Below, in pieces: positions 56,827-64,000 of a DNA stretch of 64,000 nt. Source of the stretch: Flavobacterium zepuense. Its GTDB lineage: Bacteria > Bacteroidota > Bacteroidia > Flavobacteriales > Flavobacteriaceae. Both the position numbers and the translations under genes were made by a program. The stretch covers positions 124,001 through 188,000 of the forward strand of contig NZ_VJVZ01000011.1 of assembly GCF_007097145.1 (NCBI RefSeq). Direction: 5' to 3'. Every line of letters begins with the position of its first letter. The stretch's first letter is position 1. The notes below the pieces were generated by a model. It was not told where the DNA came from, searched no databases, and worked only from the letters and a program-made list of their open reading frames with translations.

Positions 56827-57405
56827 ATGGGGAGTACTGTTATAATAGGTAAATCGCACTTTGTGTTGCGCGACAGGCTTTTAAGCGTGTTGTGCTTGCT
56901 GGCGGGTGCGGTATGCCTCGTTATAATTTATAGGTATTTTTATTACAATGAGCTTTTGTTAAACAAGCTTATTTATGTGCAGGCCGCAGTTTGTATGTTA
57001 CCTGTTGTACTTTATCTTAGCGTGTTGCTGGCTGTAGAAAACCTTATATACCTTAATGCGGTAACCAATCGCTATAAGGCGGTAGTTAAGTTAGGGCCGC
57101 TACATACAGGCAAATGGAAGCAACTGCCTGAAACCGAATATGTATCGGTTTTTTACCAGCGTTATGAGAGCGAAAACATTAGAAGCACGGGTAACAAGCT
57201 TTTTTATGATGTTAACCTGTGGCCAGCTGCCGGTGCCCCGCTAACTATAGCGCAGTACTCCTCTAAACGCGAAGCCCTGGACGTAGCCCGACAAATTGCC
57301 GTGGCACTTAATACCGGCCTTTTAGATGCGACCAAAGCAGATGCTGTATGGCTTATACACTGCCCGGTGGTGGCTACAGCTTATTCTCATCTATATACTC
57401 CATAA
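56827..57405 (+). CDS. Membrane protein of unknown function, paralog 2
   Basis: A 192-residue protein with hydrophobic helices at about 17-38 and 47-70, then a cytosolic part with GKWKQLPETEYVSVFYQR and GLLDATKADAVW, matching the gene at 55490-56089. It appears to be a diverged tandem duplicate, with the same topology. Its last 32 bases overlap the convergent XRE regulator gene, so its stop lies inside the neighbour's coding sequence. Function unknown. Confidence 0.7.
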   Translation: MGSTVIIGKSHFVLRDRLLSVLCLLAGAVCLVIIYRYFYYNELLLNKLIYVQAAVCMLPVVLYLSVLLAVENLIYLNAVTNRYKAVVKLGPLHTGKWKQLPETEYVSVFYQRYESENIRSTGNKLFYDVNLWPAAGAPLTIAQYSSKREALDVARQIAVALNTGLLDATKADAVWLIHCPVVATAYSHLYTP

Positions 57406-57589
57406 TATCGCCGGGCTGGCAGTCCAGTATCTCACAAATAGCCTCAAGGGTGCTAAACCTGATGGCTTTTGCCTTACCCGTTTTTAATATGGAAAGGTTG
57501 GCTGTGGTTATGCCCACTTTTTCGGCCAGCTCGTTACTGCGCATTTTGCGTTTTGCCAGCATAACATCAAGGTTTATAATTATGGGCAT
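57374..57589 (-). CDS. Small XRE-family transcriptional regulator (YozG-like)
   Basis: A 71-residue protein that is almost only a helix-turn-helix of the Cro/CI (XRE) type: MLAKRKMRSNELAEKVGITT (recognition near 25-40) and AICEILDCQPGDIMEYI. Stand-alone domains of this size are common next to DUF2975 genes. It follows the last of four DUF2975 genes by 3 bp, as the final gene of that operon, and its 3' end overlaps a convergent gene by 32 bases. It probably represses or activates the operon. Confidence 0.88.
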   Translation of the reverse strand: MPIIINLDVMLAKRKMRSNELAEKVGITTANLSILKTGKAKAIRFSTLEAICEILDCQPGDIMEYIDENKL

Positions 57590-57592
57590 AGG

Positions 57593-58126
57593 CTAAATGG
57601 TTAAGTCGTTTTCTTCGCGCAAAAAGGCACCTTTTTCTGCCATGTGGTGCAACACCAATACCAGCTTGCCTATAAGGTAAATTAGTAAAAACACAGGTAT
57701 CTCTGTTACAAAAAGCTGTAATGCCCTAAAAAAAATGGCTCCAAAAGCACACACAAGCACATACCTGCATTTGGCAAATATAAGTGTACCTTCTGCCGCA
57801 CGCTTAAATTCGCGTGCTTGTTCCTCATAAAAGATCTCACCTTTCTTAAGCTTTACAAAGCACTTTCGTAAGCTTATCAAAACACGGGTAAAATAGGTGA
57901 GCAGCAAACCGTAGCAAGCTAAATAGTAAGGCATGAAAAACGCCTCAGAATTGTCGTATTTTAAAGCAGCATGATAAGGTGTAAAATTATGATTTAAAAA
58001 CAGCAGGGCATTATCCGGATAAACAAAGGCAAAGCCGCAGCAAATAAAATTGTAGCCGGCCATACATGCTGCAACCACAATTACCAAACGCAGTGCAATT
58101 AGTATAACATTGAGATTATGTTTCAT
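57593..58126 (-). CDS. DUF2975 membrane protein D (last of four)
   Basis: A 177-residue integral membrane protein with four helices and a cytosolic loop KKGEIFYEEQAREFKRAAEG between helices 2 and 3, the DUF2975 signature. The C-terminus is REENDLTI, nearly the same in all four neighbours. Function is unknown; the linked XRE protein suggests a membrane-signal pair. It starts 3 bp after the previous family member and ends 3 bp before the XRE gene. Confidence 0.85.
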   Translation of the reverse strand: MKHNLNVILIALRLVIVVAACMAGYNFICCGFAFVYPDNALLFLNHNFTPYHAALKYDNSEAFFMPYYLACYGLLLTYFTRVLISLRKCFVKLKKGEIFYEEQAREFKRAAEGTLIFAKCRYVLVCAFGAIFFRALQLFVTEIPVFLLIYLIGKLVLVLHHMAEKGAFLREENDLTI

Positions 58127-58129
58127 ATC

Positions 58130-58633
58130 CTATACAGTTAAGTCGTTTTCTTCCTTTAAGCCTTTTGCTATGAGGAACACCTCGCTAAGTACCATGAAAA
58201 AGAGCCCCAAGCCAAGGGTTAGTAGGGTGTCGGTAATGGCGTTAGTAGATATTTCTATAGATTTTCCAATTAGTAGTTGATGAAAAATATAAGCTACCGA
58301 AATTATAAAATAACCTATTATAATAGCCTTGCCTATCTGGTTCAGGTTCTTAATAACATCATCATGAAATATCTTTTTCTTTTCAAAAAGTTCCAATACT
58401 TTTTTAAAGAGGTATAGCGCATAAGTAAAAAAGCCAAAGCCGGCAGCTACAGCAAATAACAATATAATGGTTTCTACACCTGCGGCACCGGCGGGTTCGC
58501 CATTAATTTTAAAGGGGATGCTGCCCGGTAAAAAGATTACCATTAAAATGCAGGGTACCCCAAAAAATATCCCTATCATACATAATACAAACAATATAGA
58601 GGCAAGGGTTTTGAGTATTGATAAATTTCTCAT
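58130..58633 (-). CDS. DUF2975 membrane protein C
   Basis: A 167-residue four-helix membrane protein. The loop after helix 2 is KKKIFHDDVIKNLNQIGK, and the tail is KEENDLTV. It differs from its neighbours more than the pair 58636/59089 differ from each other, so the array is not a recent amplification. Gap of 2 bp from the upstream member. Function unknown. Confidence 0.85.
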   Translation of the reverse strand: MRNLSILKTLASILFVLCMIGIFFGVPCILMVIFLPGSIPFKINGEPAGAAGVETIILLFAVAAGFGFFTYALYLFKKVLELFEKKKIFHDDVIKNLNQIGKAIIIGYFIISVAYIFHQLLIGKSIEISTNAITDTLLTLGLGLFFMVLSEVFLIAKGLKEENDLTV

Positions 58634-58635
58634 AG

Positions 58636-59085
58636 TTATATAGTTAAATCATTTTCCTGTTTAATTTGTGTGCCGTTCTTTACAATATCGGCTACAGCCA
58701 AAATGCCAATGCTAATACTAAAAAAGGTTATTAAGAATATTGCATCAATAAAAAGGTCTTCGGTTTCAATTGATTCTATTTGTAAAAAGTTTTCCACAGC
58801 TGCCATTACAGTAAAAATCAATAGCGTGTAACCGCCCCATTGTAGGTAAAGTGTGCTTTTATCATTAAAATAATTGTGCTTTATAAAGTAGGTAAGCGAC
58901 TGCTTTATAAACAGTAGCGCATAGAAAAAGATAATGCACAATGCAATGTGTGTATAAATAGAATCTGAAAAGGTTGCTCTCATTGTTGGTGAGGAAATAT
59001 ATATCACTACCATTGTAATGGTAAACAAGAGCGTTATTGCTATAAGCACTATGAGCAGTGCATTGAGTAGTTTAATTTTTAGCAT
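58636..59085 (-). CDS. DUF2975 membrane protein B
   Basis: A 149-residue four-helix membrane protein, similar to the gene at 59089-59547: both have SIGxLAVADI(V/I)KNGTxIKQENDLTI at the end and a short YFNDKSTLYLQWGGY-type loop. Likely the product of a tandem duplication. It lies 3 bp after the first member and 2 bp before the third. Confidence 0.85.
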   Translation of the reverse strand: MLKIKLLNALLIVLIAITLLFTITMVVIYISSPTMRATFSDSIYTHIALCIIFFYALLFIKQSLTYFIKHNYFNDKSTLYLQWGGYTLLIFTVMAAVENFLQIESIETEDLFIDAIFLITFFSISIGILAVADIVKNGTQIKQENDLTI

Positions 59086-59088
59086 GAT

Positions 59089-59547
59089 TTATATGGTTAA
59101 GTCGTTTTCCTGTTTAATTCGGGTACCGTTTTTAATGATGTCCGCTACAGCTAATAGCCCAATGCTTACTATAAAAAGCACGCCATGTTCTGAAGAGTTA
59201 CTGATTAAGATCTCCGTTTTCATTACATCCATCAGGAGAATGGTTTTAATTGTTGCTATTATGGTGTAAGCTAAAAGAACATACCCGCCCCGCTTTAAGT
59301 ATATGGCACTTTTAAAGCTAAAAAAGTTGCTTTCAATTGATGCTGCTATCGATCGCTGTATTTGGTACAAGCCGTAGAGAAAAAGAAAGCCCATTAGTAT
59401 ATTTACATAACCGATATACCCGTACATTTTGTATGAGTTGCGGATTATGGCAGAATCCCAGATTAAATAAAAACTGAGAAATATGCCTAAAATATAGATG
59501 CCCATAAATACAATGAGAGCCCAATTAAGAAACCTGATATTTTTCAT
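59089..59547 (-). CDS. DUF2975 membrane protein A (first of four)
   Basis: A 152-residue membrane protein with four helices, tail KQENDLTI. I start at ATG 59547, not at the in-frame ATG 59571: the -7 element TATATTTG at 59569-59576 would begin transcription past the latter. It leads the operon and is divergent from bioF. Function unknown, with the same loop and tail as the other three members. Confidence 0.83.
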   Translation of the reverse strand: MKNIRFLNWALIVFMGIYILGIFLSFYLIWDSAIIRNSYKMYGYIGYVNILMGFLFLYGLYQIQRSIAASIESNFFSFKSAIYLKRGGYVLLAYTIIATIKTILLMDVMKTEILISNSSEHGVLFIVSIGLLAVADIIKNGTRIKQENDLTI

Positions 59548-59568
59548 GGTGGTTGATTTTAGATTCAG

Positions 59569-59576
59569 CAAATATA
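59569..59576 (-). promoter_or_regulatory. Promoter -7 element of the DUF2975 operon
   Basis: TATATTTG on the minus strand, with TTG 17 bases upstream; leader of about 15 bases before the ATG at 59547. Confidence 0.55.
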
Positions 59577-59631
59577 TATAAATTATCGAAAAACAATAAA
59601 AAATAGTTGAAAAATAATATTTATTGCAAAA

Positions 59632-59660
59632 TTGCCAGTTCTAAAAATTGTGTATTTTTG
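59632..59660 (+). promoter_or_regulatory. Promoter of bioF
   Basis: TTG at 59632-59634 and TATTTTTG at 59653-59660, 18 bases between. The ATG at 59665 follows after four bases, so the transcript may be leaderless. Confidence 0.55.
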
Positions 59661-59664
59661 ATAT

Positions 59665-60819
59665 ATGAAAGTTTTTCCGCAGGTGTTAACCGCAAAATTG
59701 CAGGAGCGTAACCAGGCCGGTGCATTGCGCCAGTTAGGTTGCGGTACCACCCTTGTAGATTTTAGCAGTAATGATTACCTGGGGTTTTCTGCATCCCGGC
59801 AAATCTTTGAGGGTGCTCACAACTACCTCCTTAAAAACAACATTACCCATAACGGCGCTACAGGATCCCGGCTTATATCGGGCAACCACGGCTTGTATAC
59901 CATAACCGAGCGGTACCTGGCGGCATTTCATAACGTAGAGAGCGCTCTGATCTTCAATTCGGGCTATGATGCTAACGTGGGATTCTTTTCGAGCGTGCCG
60001 CAAAAAGGCGACATCGTATTGTATGATGAGTACATACACGCCTCTATACGCGACGGCCTGCGCCTTAGCAATGCCGCGGCCTACAAGTTTGCCCATAATG
60101 ATATTGAGAAGCTTACAGAGGCTATAAAGCGCTTTAGGGAGAAAGGTATGGAGGGCGAGATCTATGTAGTTACCGAGTCGGTTTTTTCTATGGATGGCGA
60201 TAGCCCCGATTTGATAGTTCTAACCGATATGTGCCAAAAGTACAACTGCCTGCTGGTGGTAGACGAAGCCCATGCCTTGGGAGTTTTTGGCATAAAAGGC
60301 GAGGGGCTGGTGCAAAGCCTGCAGGTACAGGACAAAGTATTTGCCCGTATTGTTACATTTGGTAAAGGGTTGGGCTGCCACGGTGCTGCCGTGCTTGGCT
60401 CCTGCTGTTTAAAAGAGTACCTGGTAAATTTTGCCCGTAGCTTTATTTACACTACCGGCCTGCCGCCGCATTCGTTGGCCACTATACTCACATCCTACAA
60501 CTATTTAGAGCAGTCACATAGCGAGCGGAATACGCTGAAAGATATCATCAGTTTTTTTAAGCAGGAAGTAAAACGGCTGGAACTGAAAAGCTTCATAAAT
60601 AGTACATCGGCAATACATTGTGCTATAGTGCCGGGTAACGAAAATGCACGTAATATATCGTCAGTTTTACAACAAAACTGCTTTGGGGTAAAGGCCATAT
60701 TATCGCCTACGGTGCCTTTAGGACAGGAGCGATTAAGGTTTTGCCTGCACTCGTATACTACAAAAGAGCATATAACACAGGTGTTAGAGCTGTTGGCGGC
60801 TACTCTCCCTTCTTCATGA
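59665..60819 (+). CDS. bioF: 8-amino-7-oxononanoate synthase
   Basis: A 384-residue PLP enzyme of the alpha-oxoamine synthase family. The SSNDYLGF start, NGATGSRLISGNHGLY, VVDEAHALGVFG and the Schiff-base Lys234 in VTFGKGLGCHG are present. It joins pimeloyl thioester and alanine in biotin synthesis. KBL-like 2-amino-3-ketobutyrate ligase is the alternative, but bioD and bioA downstream favour bioF. The last 20 bases overlap the convergent AI-2E gene. Confidence 0.92.
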   Translation: MKVFPQVLTAKLQERNQAGALRQLGCGTTLVDFSSNDYLGFSASRQIFEGAHNYLLKNNITHNGATGSRLISGNHGLYTITERYLAAFHNVESALIFNSGYDANVGFFSSVPQKGDIVLYDEYIHASIRDGLRLSNAAAYKFAHNDIEKLTEAIKRFREKGMEGEIYVVTESVFSMDGDSPDLIVLTDMCQKYNCLLVVDEAHALGVFGIKGEGLVQSLQVQDKVFARIVTFGKGLGCHGAAVLGSCCLKEYLVNFARSFIYTTGLPPHSLATILTSYNYLEQSHSERNTLKDIISFFKQEVKRLELKSFINSTSAIHCAIVPGNENARNISSVLQQNCFGVKAILSPTVPLGQERLRFCLHSYTTKEHITQVLELLAATLPSS

Positions 60820-61957
60820 TCTTCTCAACCTTGGTATCGCTTTCCTTATTTTTTTCTTTTTGTGCTTTAGCCCTTTGGGTCTTTCGTTCCCGTTTTTTAA
60901 ACCAGTGGCTGTCTTCCTCGCCAAAAAGATAGGCATAAGGCTGGGTATCAGGGCTTAACTCAAAGAGTTTTTTAAGTATGGCAATGGTAGGTATTATTAA
61001 TATCATGCCCAGTATACCCCATATAGCACCACCTATAAGCAGCCCTAAAAAGGTAACCAATGCATTTAGGCTAACGTTACCACCCGTTATTTTAGGGGTT
61101 AATACGGCACCTTCTAACAGCTGAATAAAGGTGAAAGCCACAACAACGGCTACGGGGTAAAACAGGCTATCTTTAGTTATAAGTGCAAACAAAAAGGGTA
61201 GTATAGCCCCCAGCGATGGCCCCAGGTATGGAATGATGTTGAGCATGCCTGCCAATACCCCAAAAAATATGGCGTGTTTTATACCTAACGCAAACAGGAC
61301 TAATGTATTAACTACTGCAAGGATGAGCATTACCTTACCGGCGCCCATTATATAAGAGTGTACAATTTTGCGTATGGAAGTTAATTTGTCTAACAGGAAT
61401 GTATTATCCTGTTTGCTGAACACTTTGGTTACAAATATGGCAAGGTGGTCGCGGTATATAAGCAAAAAGAAAATAAAAACGGGTAGTAATATAATGTTAG
61501 AGAGTGTGTTAAGCGTACTGAAGACCAGCTGTGTGGTACCGCCTTCTTCCGGCTGTACTATCTCTACCGCTTTTTTCATTTCGAAGCCGTGGGGCATCCC
61601 AAAGTCGAACCCAAAGTTGTCCATCGCCCATTTGTTGGCCATTATAACAAACTCGTTGAGTTTTGTCGCCAGGCCATCGCCCAGGTCGTTCATAAAACCA
61701 CGCACCTGCAGGTAAATTAGCAAACAAATGCCACCAATAAATGCTACAAAGATGAGGAGGCAAATGGCTGCGCTTAACGAGCGCGGTATCTTTCTGCGTT
61801 CCAGAGCATTGCATGACGATGTGAGTAGCATGGCAATGTAGCCCGATATGAGCAGCGGCACGAGTATAGCTTTTGCTACGATCATAAAGAACACAATTAT
61901 GATAATGAGCAGCGCTATAAAAACCGTTTTGATGTAATTAGGTACTTTTAGTTCCAT
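60800..61957 (-). CDS. AI-2E family transporter (UPF0118 permease)
   Basis: A 385-residue membrane protein with about eight helices of the AI-2E/TqsA-like family; typical segments are LVPLLISGYIAMLL, IPYLGPSLGAILP (the conserved PxxGPxxG) and LLEGAVLTPKITGG. Family members export autoinducer-2 or move ions; the substrate here is unknown. The C-terminal tail is highly charged (KKRERKTQRAKAQKEKNKES). It lies between bioF and bioD on the opposite strand, overlapping bioF by 20 bases. Confidence 0.9.
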   Translation of the reverse strand: MELKVPNYIKTVFIALLIIIIVFFMIVAKAILVPLLISGYIAMLLTSSCNALERRKIPRSLSAAICLLIFVAFIGGICLLIYLQVRGFMNDLGDGLATKLNEFVIMANKWAMDNFGFDFGMPHGFEMKKAVEIVQPEEGGTTQLVFSTLNTLSNIILLPVFIFFLLIYRDHLAIFVTKVFSKQDNTFLLDKLTSIRKIVHSYIMGAGKVMLILAVVNTLVLFALGIKHAIFFGVLAGMLNIIPYLGPSLGAILPFLFALITKDSLFYPVAVVVAFTFIQLLEGAVLTPKITGGNVSLNALVTFLGLLIGGAIWGILGMILIIPTIAILKKLFELSPDTQPYAYLFGEEDSHWFKKRERKTQRAKAQKEKNKESDTKVEKIMKKGE

Positions 61958-61994
61958 ATCAGTAAAAACATGTTAAATTTTAAATGTTTCCATT

Positions 61995-62002
61995 CAAAAT
62001 TA
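61995..62002 (-). promoter_or_regulatory. Promoter -7 element for the AI-2E transporter gene
   Basis: TAATTTTG on the minus strand; leader of about 30 bases to the ATG at 61957. Confidence 0.45.
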
Positions 62003-62108
62003 GTAAATCTGTAGTGGGGTAATTATAATATTATATTAAAATAAAGTTCATGTTATGATAAAACTATGCAGGCATACTTTCTTTAAAAATACGCGCCAAA
62101 CTATTTTG

Positions 62109-62116
62109 TATTTTTG
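62109..62116 (+). promoter_or_regulatory. Promoter -7 element for bioD-bioA
   Basis: TATTTTTG; gives a leader of about 85 bases before the ATG at 62209, long enough for a regulatory structure, though none is evident. Confidence 0.4.
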
Positions 62117-62208
62117 GACTTTATAAAAATGTGTAAAATAGCGTAACTCAGAGTCCGAAAGTGAAATATTAAGCCTTTTTGCAGCAAGAAATATAATAAA
62201 AATACTAC

Positions 62209-62841
62209 ATGAAATTATTTATAACCGGCATTGGTACCGATGTTGGTAAGACCATTGCCGCAGCCATTGTTACCCAGGCCCTGGAAGCCGACTACTGGAA
62301 ACCAATACAGGCGGGCGGCCTTCAAGATTCTGACAGTCATAAGGTTAAGAAATACGTAAGTAATAATAAGACGGTTTTCCACCCGAATAGCTATGCGCTA
62401 AACACGCCCGCAAGCCCGCATTTGGCCGCAGAACTTGATGGTGTTACTATAAATATTAGTCAAATTACTGAACCTGAGACTAATAACCACCTGGTTATAG
62501 AAGGGGCGGGGGGTGTATTTGTTCCGCTTAATGCGGAGGATACCATTATAGATTTGATACGCCCGGACTATAAAGTTATTGTGGTGTCGCGCCATTATTT
62601 GGGTAGCATCAATCATACATTGCTGACTATAAATGCTTTACAGCAACGCAATATTGCCATTGCCGGGATTATTTTTAACGGCGATGCTATGCCATCTACC
62701 GAGGATATCATCCTGAACAAGACAGGTTTAACCCTGATAGGCAGGATTGAGAATGAACCCTACTTTGATGCTAATGTAATAGCACAATATGCGGATGAAT
62801 TTAGGGGTAATTTATTGAATTTAAGCAATTTAAATATTTAA
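62209..62841 (+). CDS. bioD: Dethiobiotin synthase
   Basis: A 210-residue P-loop enzyme that closes the ureido ring of dethiobiotin from 7,8-diaminononanoate, CO2 and ATP. GIGTDVGKT is the nucleotide loop, DYWKPIQAG holds the catalytic Lys, and VIEGAGGVFVPLN follows the switch-like strand. Normal family length. Two bases separate its stop from the presumed TTG start of bioA, so the pair is translationally coupled. Confidence 0.95.
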   Translation: MKLFITGIGTDVGKTIAAAIVTQALEADYWKPIQAGGLQDSDSHKVKKYVSNNKTVFHPNSYALNTPASPHLAAELDGVTINISQITEPETNNHLVIEGAGGVFVPLNAEDTIIDLIRPDYKVIVVSRHYLGSINHTLLTINALQQRNIAIAGIIFNGDAMPSTEDIILNKTGLTLIGRIENEPYFDANVIAQYADEFRGNLLNLSNLNI

Positions 62842-62843
62842 GA

Positions 62844-64000
62844 TTGAAAGATTTAGAACATACAGAGGAAATTCCCCCTTTGGGGATCAGGGGGCTGTTA
62901 GAGATTGATAATCAGTACCTTTGGCACCCGTATACCCAGCATAAAACGGCCGCAACGCCCATTGCCATTACCCATGGCGAAGGTGCCCTGTTGTGGGACG
63001 AGAACGGCAAACAGTATATAGATGCCATAGCTTCATGGTGGGTTAACCCATTTGGGCACAGCAATATATATATAGCTGATGCCATTTATAAACAGCTCAC
63101 TACATTAGAGCATGTACTGTTTGGCGGCTTTACACACCAGCCTGCTACCACGCTGGCGCAGAGGCTAATGGCTTTGCTTCCAAGCAATCAAAAGAAGCTG
63201 TTTTTTTCCGATAACGGGTCGACTGCTGTAGAGATAGCTATTAAAGCATCATTACAATACTTTTACAATCAGGGAGTTAAACGCACAAAGATTATCGCTT
63301 TTGAGAACGGTTTTCACGGCGACACCTTTGCGGCGATGGCTGCCAGTGGTATCTCGTTCTTTACAGAGGCATTCCGCGGTTCGCTGATTGAGGTAGCGCG
63401 CATTCCTGTACCGACCAAAGGTAACGAGCAGGCGAGTTTAGATGCTCTGAAACAGTTAGTTACCACCGGTGAATATGCAGCTTTTATCTTTGAGCCTTTG
63501 GTTCAGGGGGCGGCCGGTATGGTTATGTATGAGCCTGAGGCTTTAGATACTTTGATTACTATATGTAATGACAATCAGGTATTTACCATTGCGGATGAAG
63601 TAATGACAGGCTTCGGTAAAACGGGTAAAACCTTTGCCTGCGACTACCTTACCACCCAGCCGGACATGATGTGCCTTAGTAAAGCCCTTACCGGCGGCAC
63701 TATCCCTATGGCTATCACTACTTTTACGCAGCAAATCTTTGATGGTTTTTATGATGATGATGTTAATAAGGCGTTATTCCACGGGCATACCTTTACCGCT
63801 AACCCTACGGGCTGTGCGGCCGCATTGGCAAGCCTTGAATTGCTGAATACCAGTGAGATGCAAACTAATATTGTACGCGTAAACAGCAGGCATTTAGCGT
63901 TTAAGTCGGCGATTGAAAAGCACCCAAGGGTTAAAACGGTACGGGTGCTGGGCGTTATTCTGGCGCTGGAAATTACACGGGAGGGCAATGAAGATTATTA
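62844..64000 (+). CDS. bioA: Adenosylmethionine-8-amino-7-oxononanoate aminotransferase (3' end beyond window)
   Basis: A PLP-dependent class III aminotransferase running off the right edge, about 385 codons present. It has LWHPYTQHKTA, ASWWVNPFGHSN, the GFHGDTFAAM loop, IADEVMTGFGKTGK and the Schiff-base Lys280 in MCLSKALTGG. It makes 7,8-diaminononanoate with SAM as amino donor. No ATG lies before the conserved NQYLWHPY; I propose TTG at 62844, two bases after bioD. A TTG at 62880 inside the repeat is also possible. Residues 10-18 (IPPLGIRGL) are encoded by a dispersed repeat. Confidence 0.88.
   Translation, partial: MKDLEHTEEIPPLGIRGLLEIDNQYLWHPYTQHKTAATPIAITHGEGALLWDENGKQYIDAIASWWVNPFGHSNIYIADAIYKQLTTLEHVLFGGFTHQPATTLAQRLMALLPSNQKKLFFSDNGSTAVEIAIKASLQYFYNQGVKRTKIIAFENGFHGDTFAAMAASGISFFTEAFRGSLIEVARIPVPTKGNEQASLDALKQLVTTGEYAAFIFEPLVQGAAGMVMYEPEALDTLITICNDNQVFTIADEVMTGFGKTGKTFACDYLTTQPDMMCLSKALTGGTIPMAITTFTQQIFDGFYDDDVNKALFHGHTFTANPTGCAAALASLELLNTSEMQTNIVRVNSRHLAFKSAIEKHPRVKTVRVLGVILALEITREGNEDY
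62871..62895. repeat. Dispersed C/G-rich repeat, copy 2, in the 5' end of bioA
   Basis: Matches 441-465 at 22 of 25 positions in the same orientation. It lies within the predicted bioA reading frame, encoding residues 10-18 if bioA starts at 62844. Confidence 0.75.

Overview
The window looks like a chromosomal segment of a Flavobacteriaceae member close to Flavobacterium (phylum Bacteroidota). Several signs agree. Three secreted proteins end in a type IX secretion sorting domain with a PNP motif. There is a two-domain OlsF-type acyltransferase and a DUF4270 lipoprotein. The promoters have the Bacteroidota form TTTG-N19-TAnnTTTG, and Shine-Dalgarno sequences are generally missing. No ribosomal RNA operon, phage, intact insertion sequence or CRISPR array was seen.

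Layout. Positions 1-8601 hold nine minus-strand genes, mostly small-molecule oxidoreductases: an Old Yellow Enzyme, a Gfo/Idh/MocA dehydrogenase, a DUF1304 membrane protein, two aldo/keto reductases, a D-2-hydroxyacid dehydrogenase and an SDR, with an alpha/beta hydrolase and an MFS transporter. Positions 8851-10561 carry rseP and two tRNA genes (Asn, Arg) behind a textbook promoter. Positions 10640-12148 hold three unrecognised, AT-rich genes. An AraC regulator and an SDR follow, ending at a very long palindromic terminator. Positions 14102-16010 form a cysteine-rich MarR/amidotransferase/DUF2024/thioredoxin-like cassette with a 23-bp near-perfect palindrome over its promoter. Positions 16143-30487 are mostly housekeeping genes (GNAT, GT9, AKR, OsmC, M1 aminopeptidase, serS, TPR protein, rsmA, mgtE) plus a dehydrogenase-VOC gene fusion.

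Positions 30522-46643 hold olsF, an ELWxxDGT-repeat secreted protein, xth, an OmpA lipoprotein, a sugar dehydrogenase, a DUF4139 protein, a family-51 glycosyltransferase, radA, an esterase-fold protein without its serine, a flippase-like membrane protein, panD and panC. Divergent from panC run a short glycogen-synthase-like gene, a DUF4270 lipoprotein and glmS. Positions 51226-55344 contain an M90 peptidase, a HigBA-like toxin-antitoxin pair, an unknown gene and atpDC. Positions 55490-59547 contain a pair of membrane paralogs and a tight five-gene operon of four DUF2975 membrane proteins plus one small XRE regulator. The window closes with biotin genes bioF, bioD and bioA (cut by the window end), with an AI-2E family permease between bioF and bioD.

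How genes work together. panC and panD feed pantothenate synthesis; bioF, bioA and bioD catalyse three successive steps of biotin synthesis; glmS makes glucosamine-6-phosphate and the GT51 enzyme polymerises glycan for the cell wall; atpD and atpC encode two F1 subunits, apart from the other ATP synthase genes. The most interesting unexplained systems are the DUF2975/XRE operon, the cysteine-rich MarR cassette, the dehydrogenase-VOC fusion, and several families of palindromic intergenic repeats, one of which forms part of the 5' coding end of bioA.
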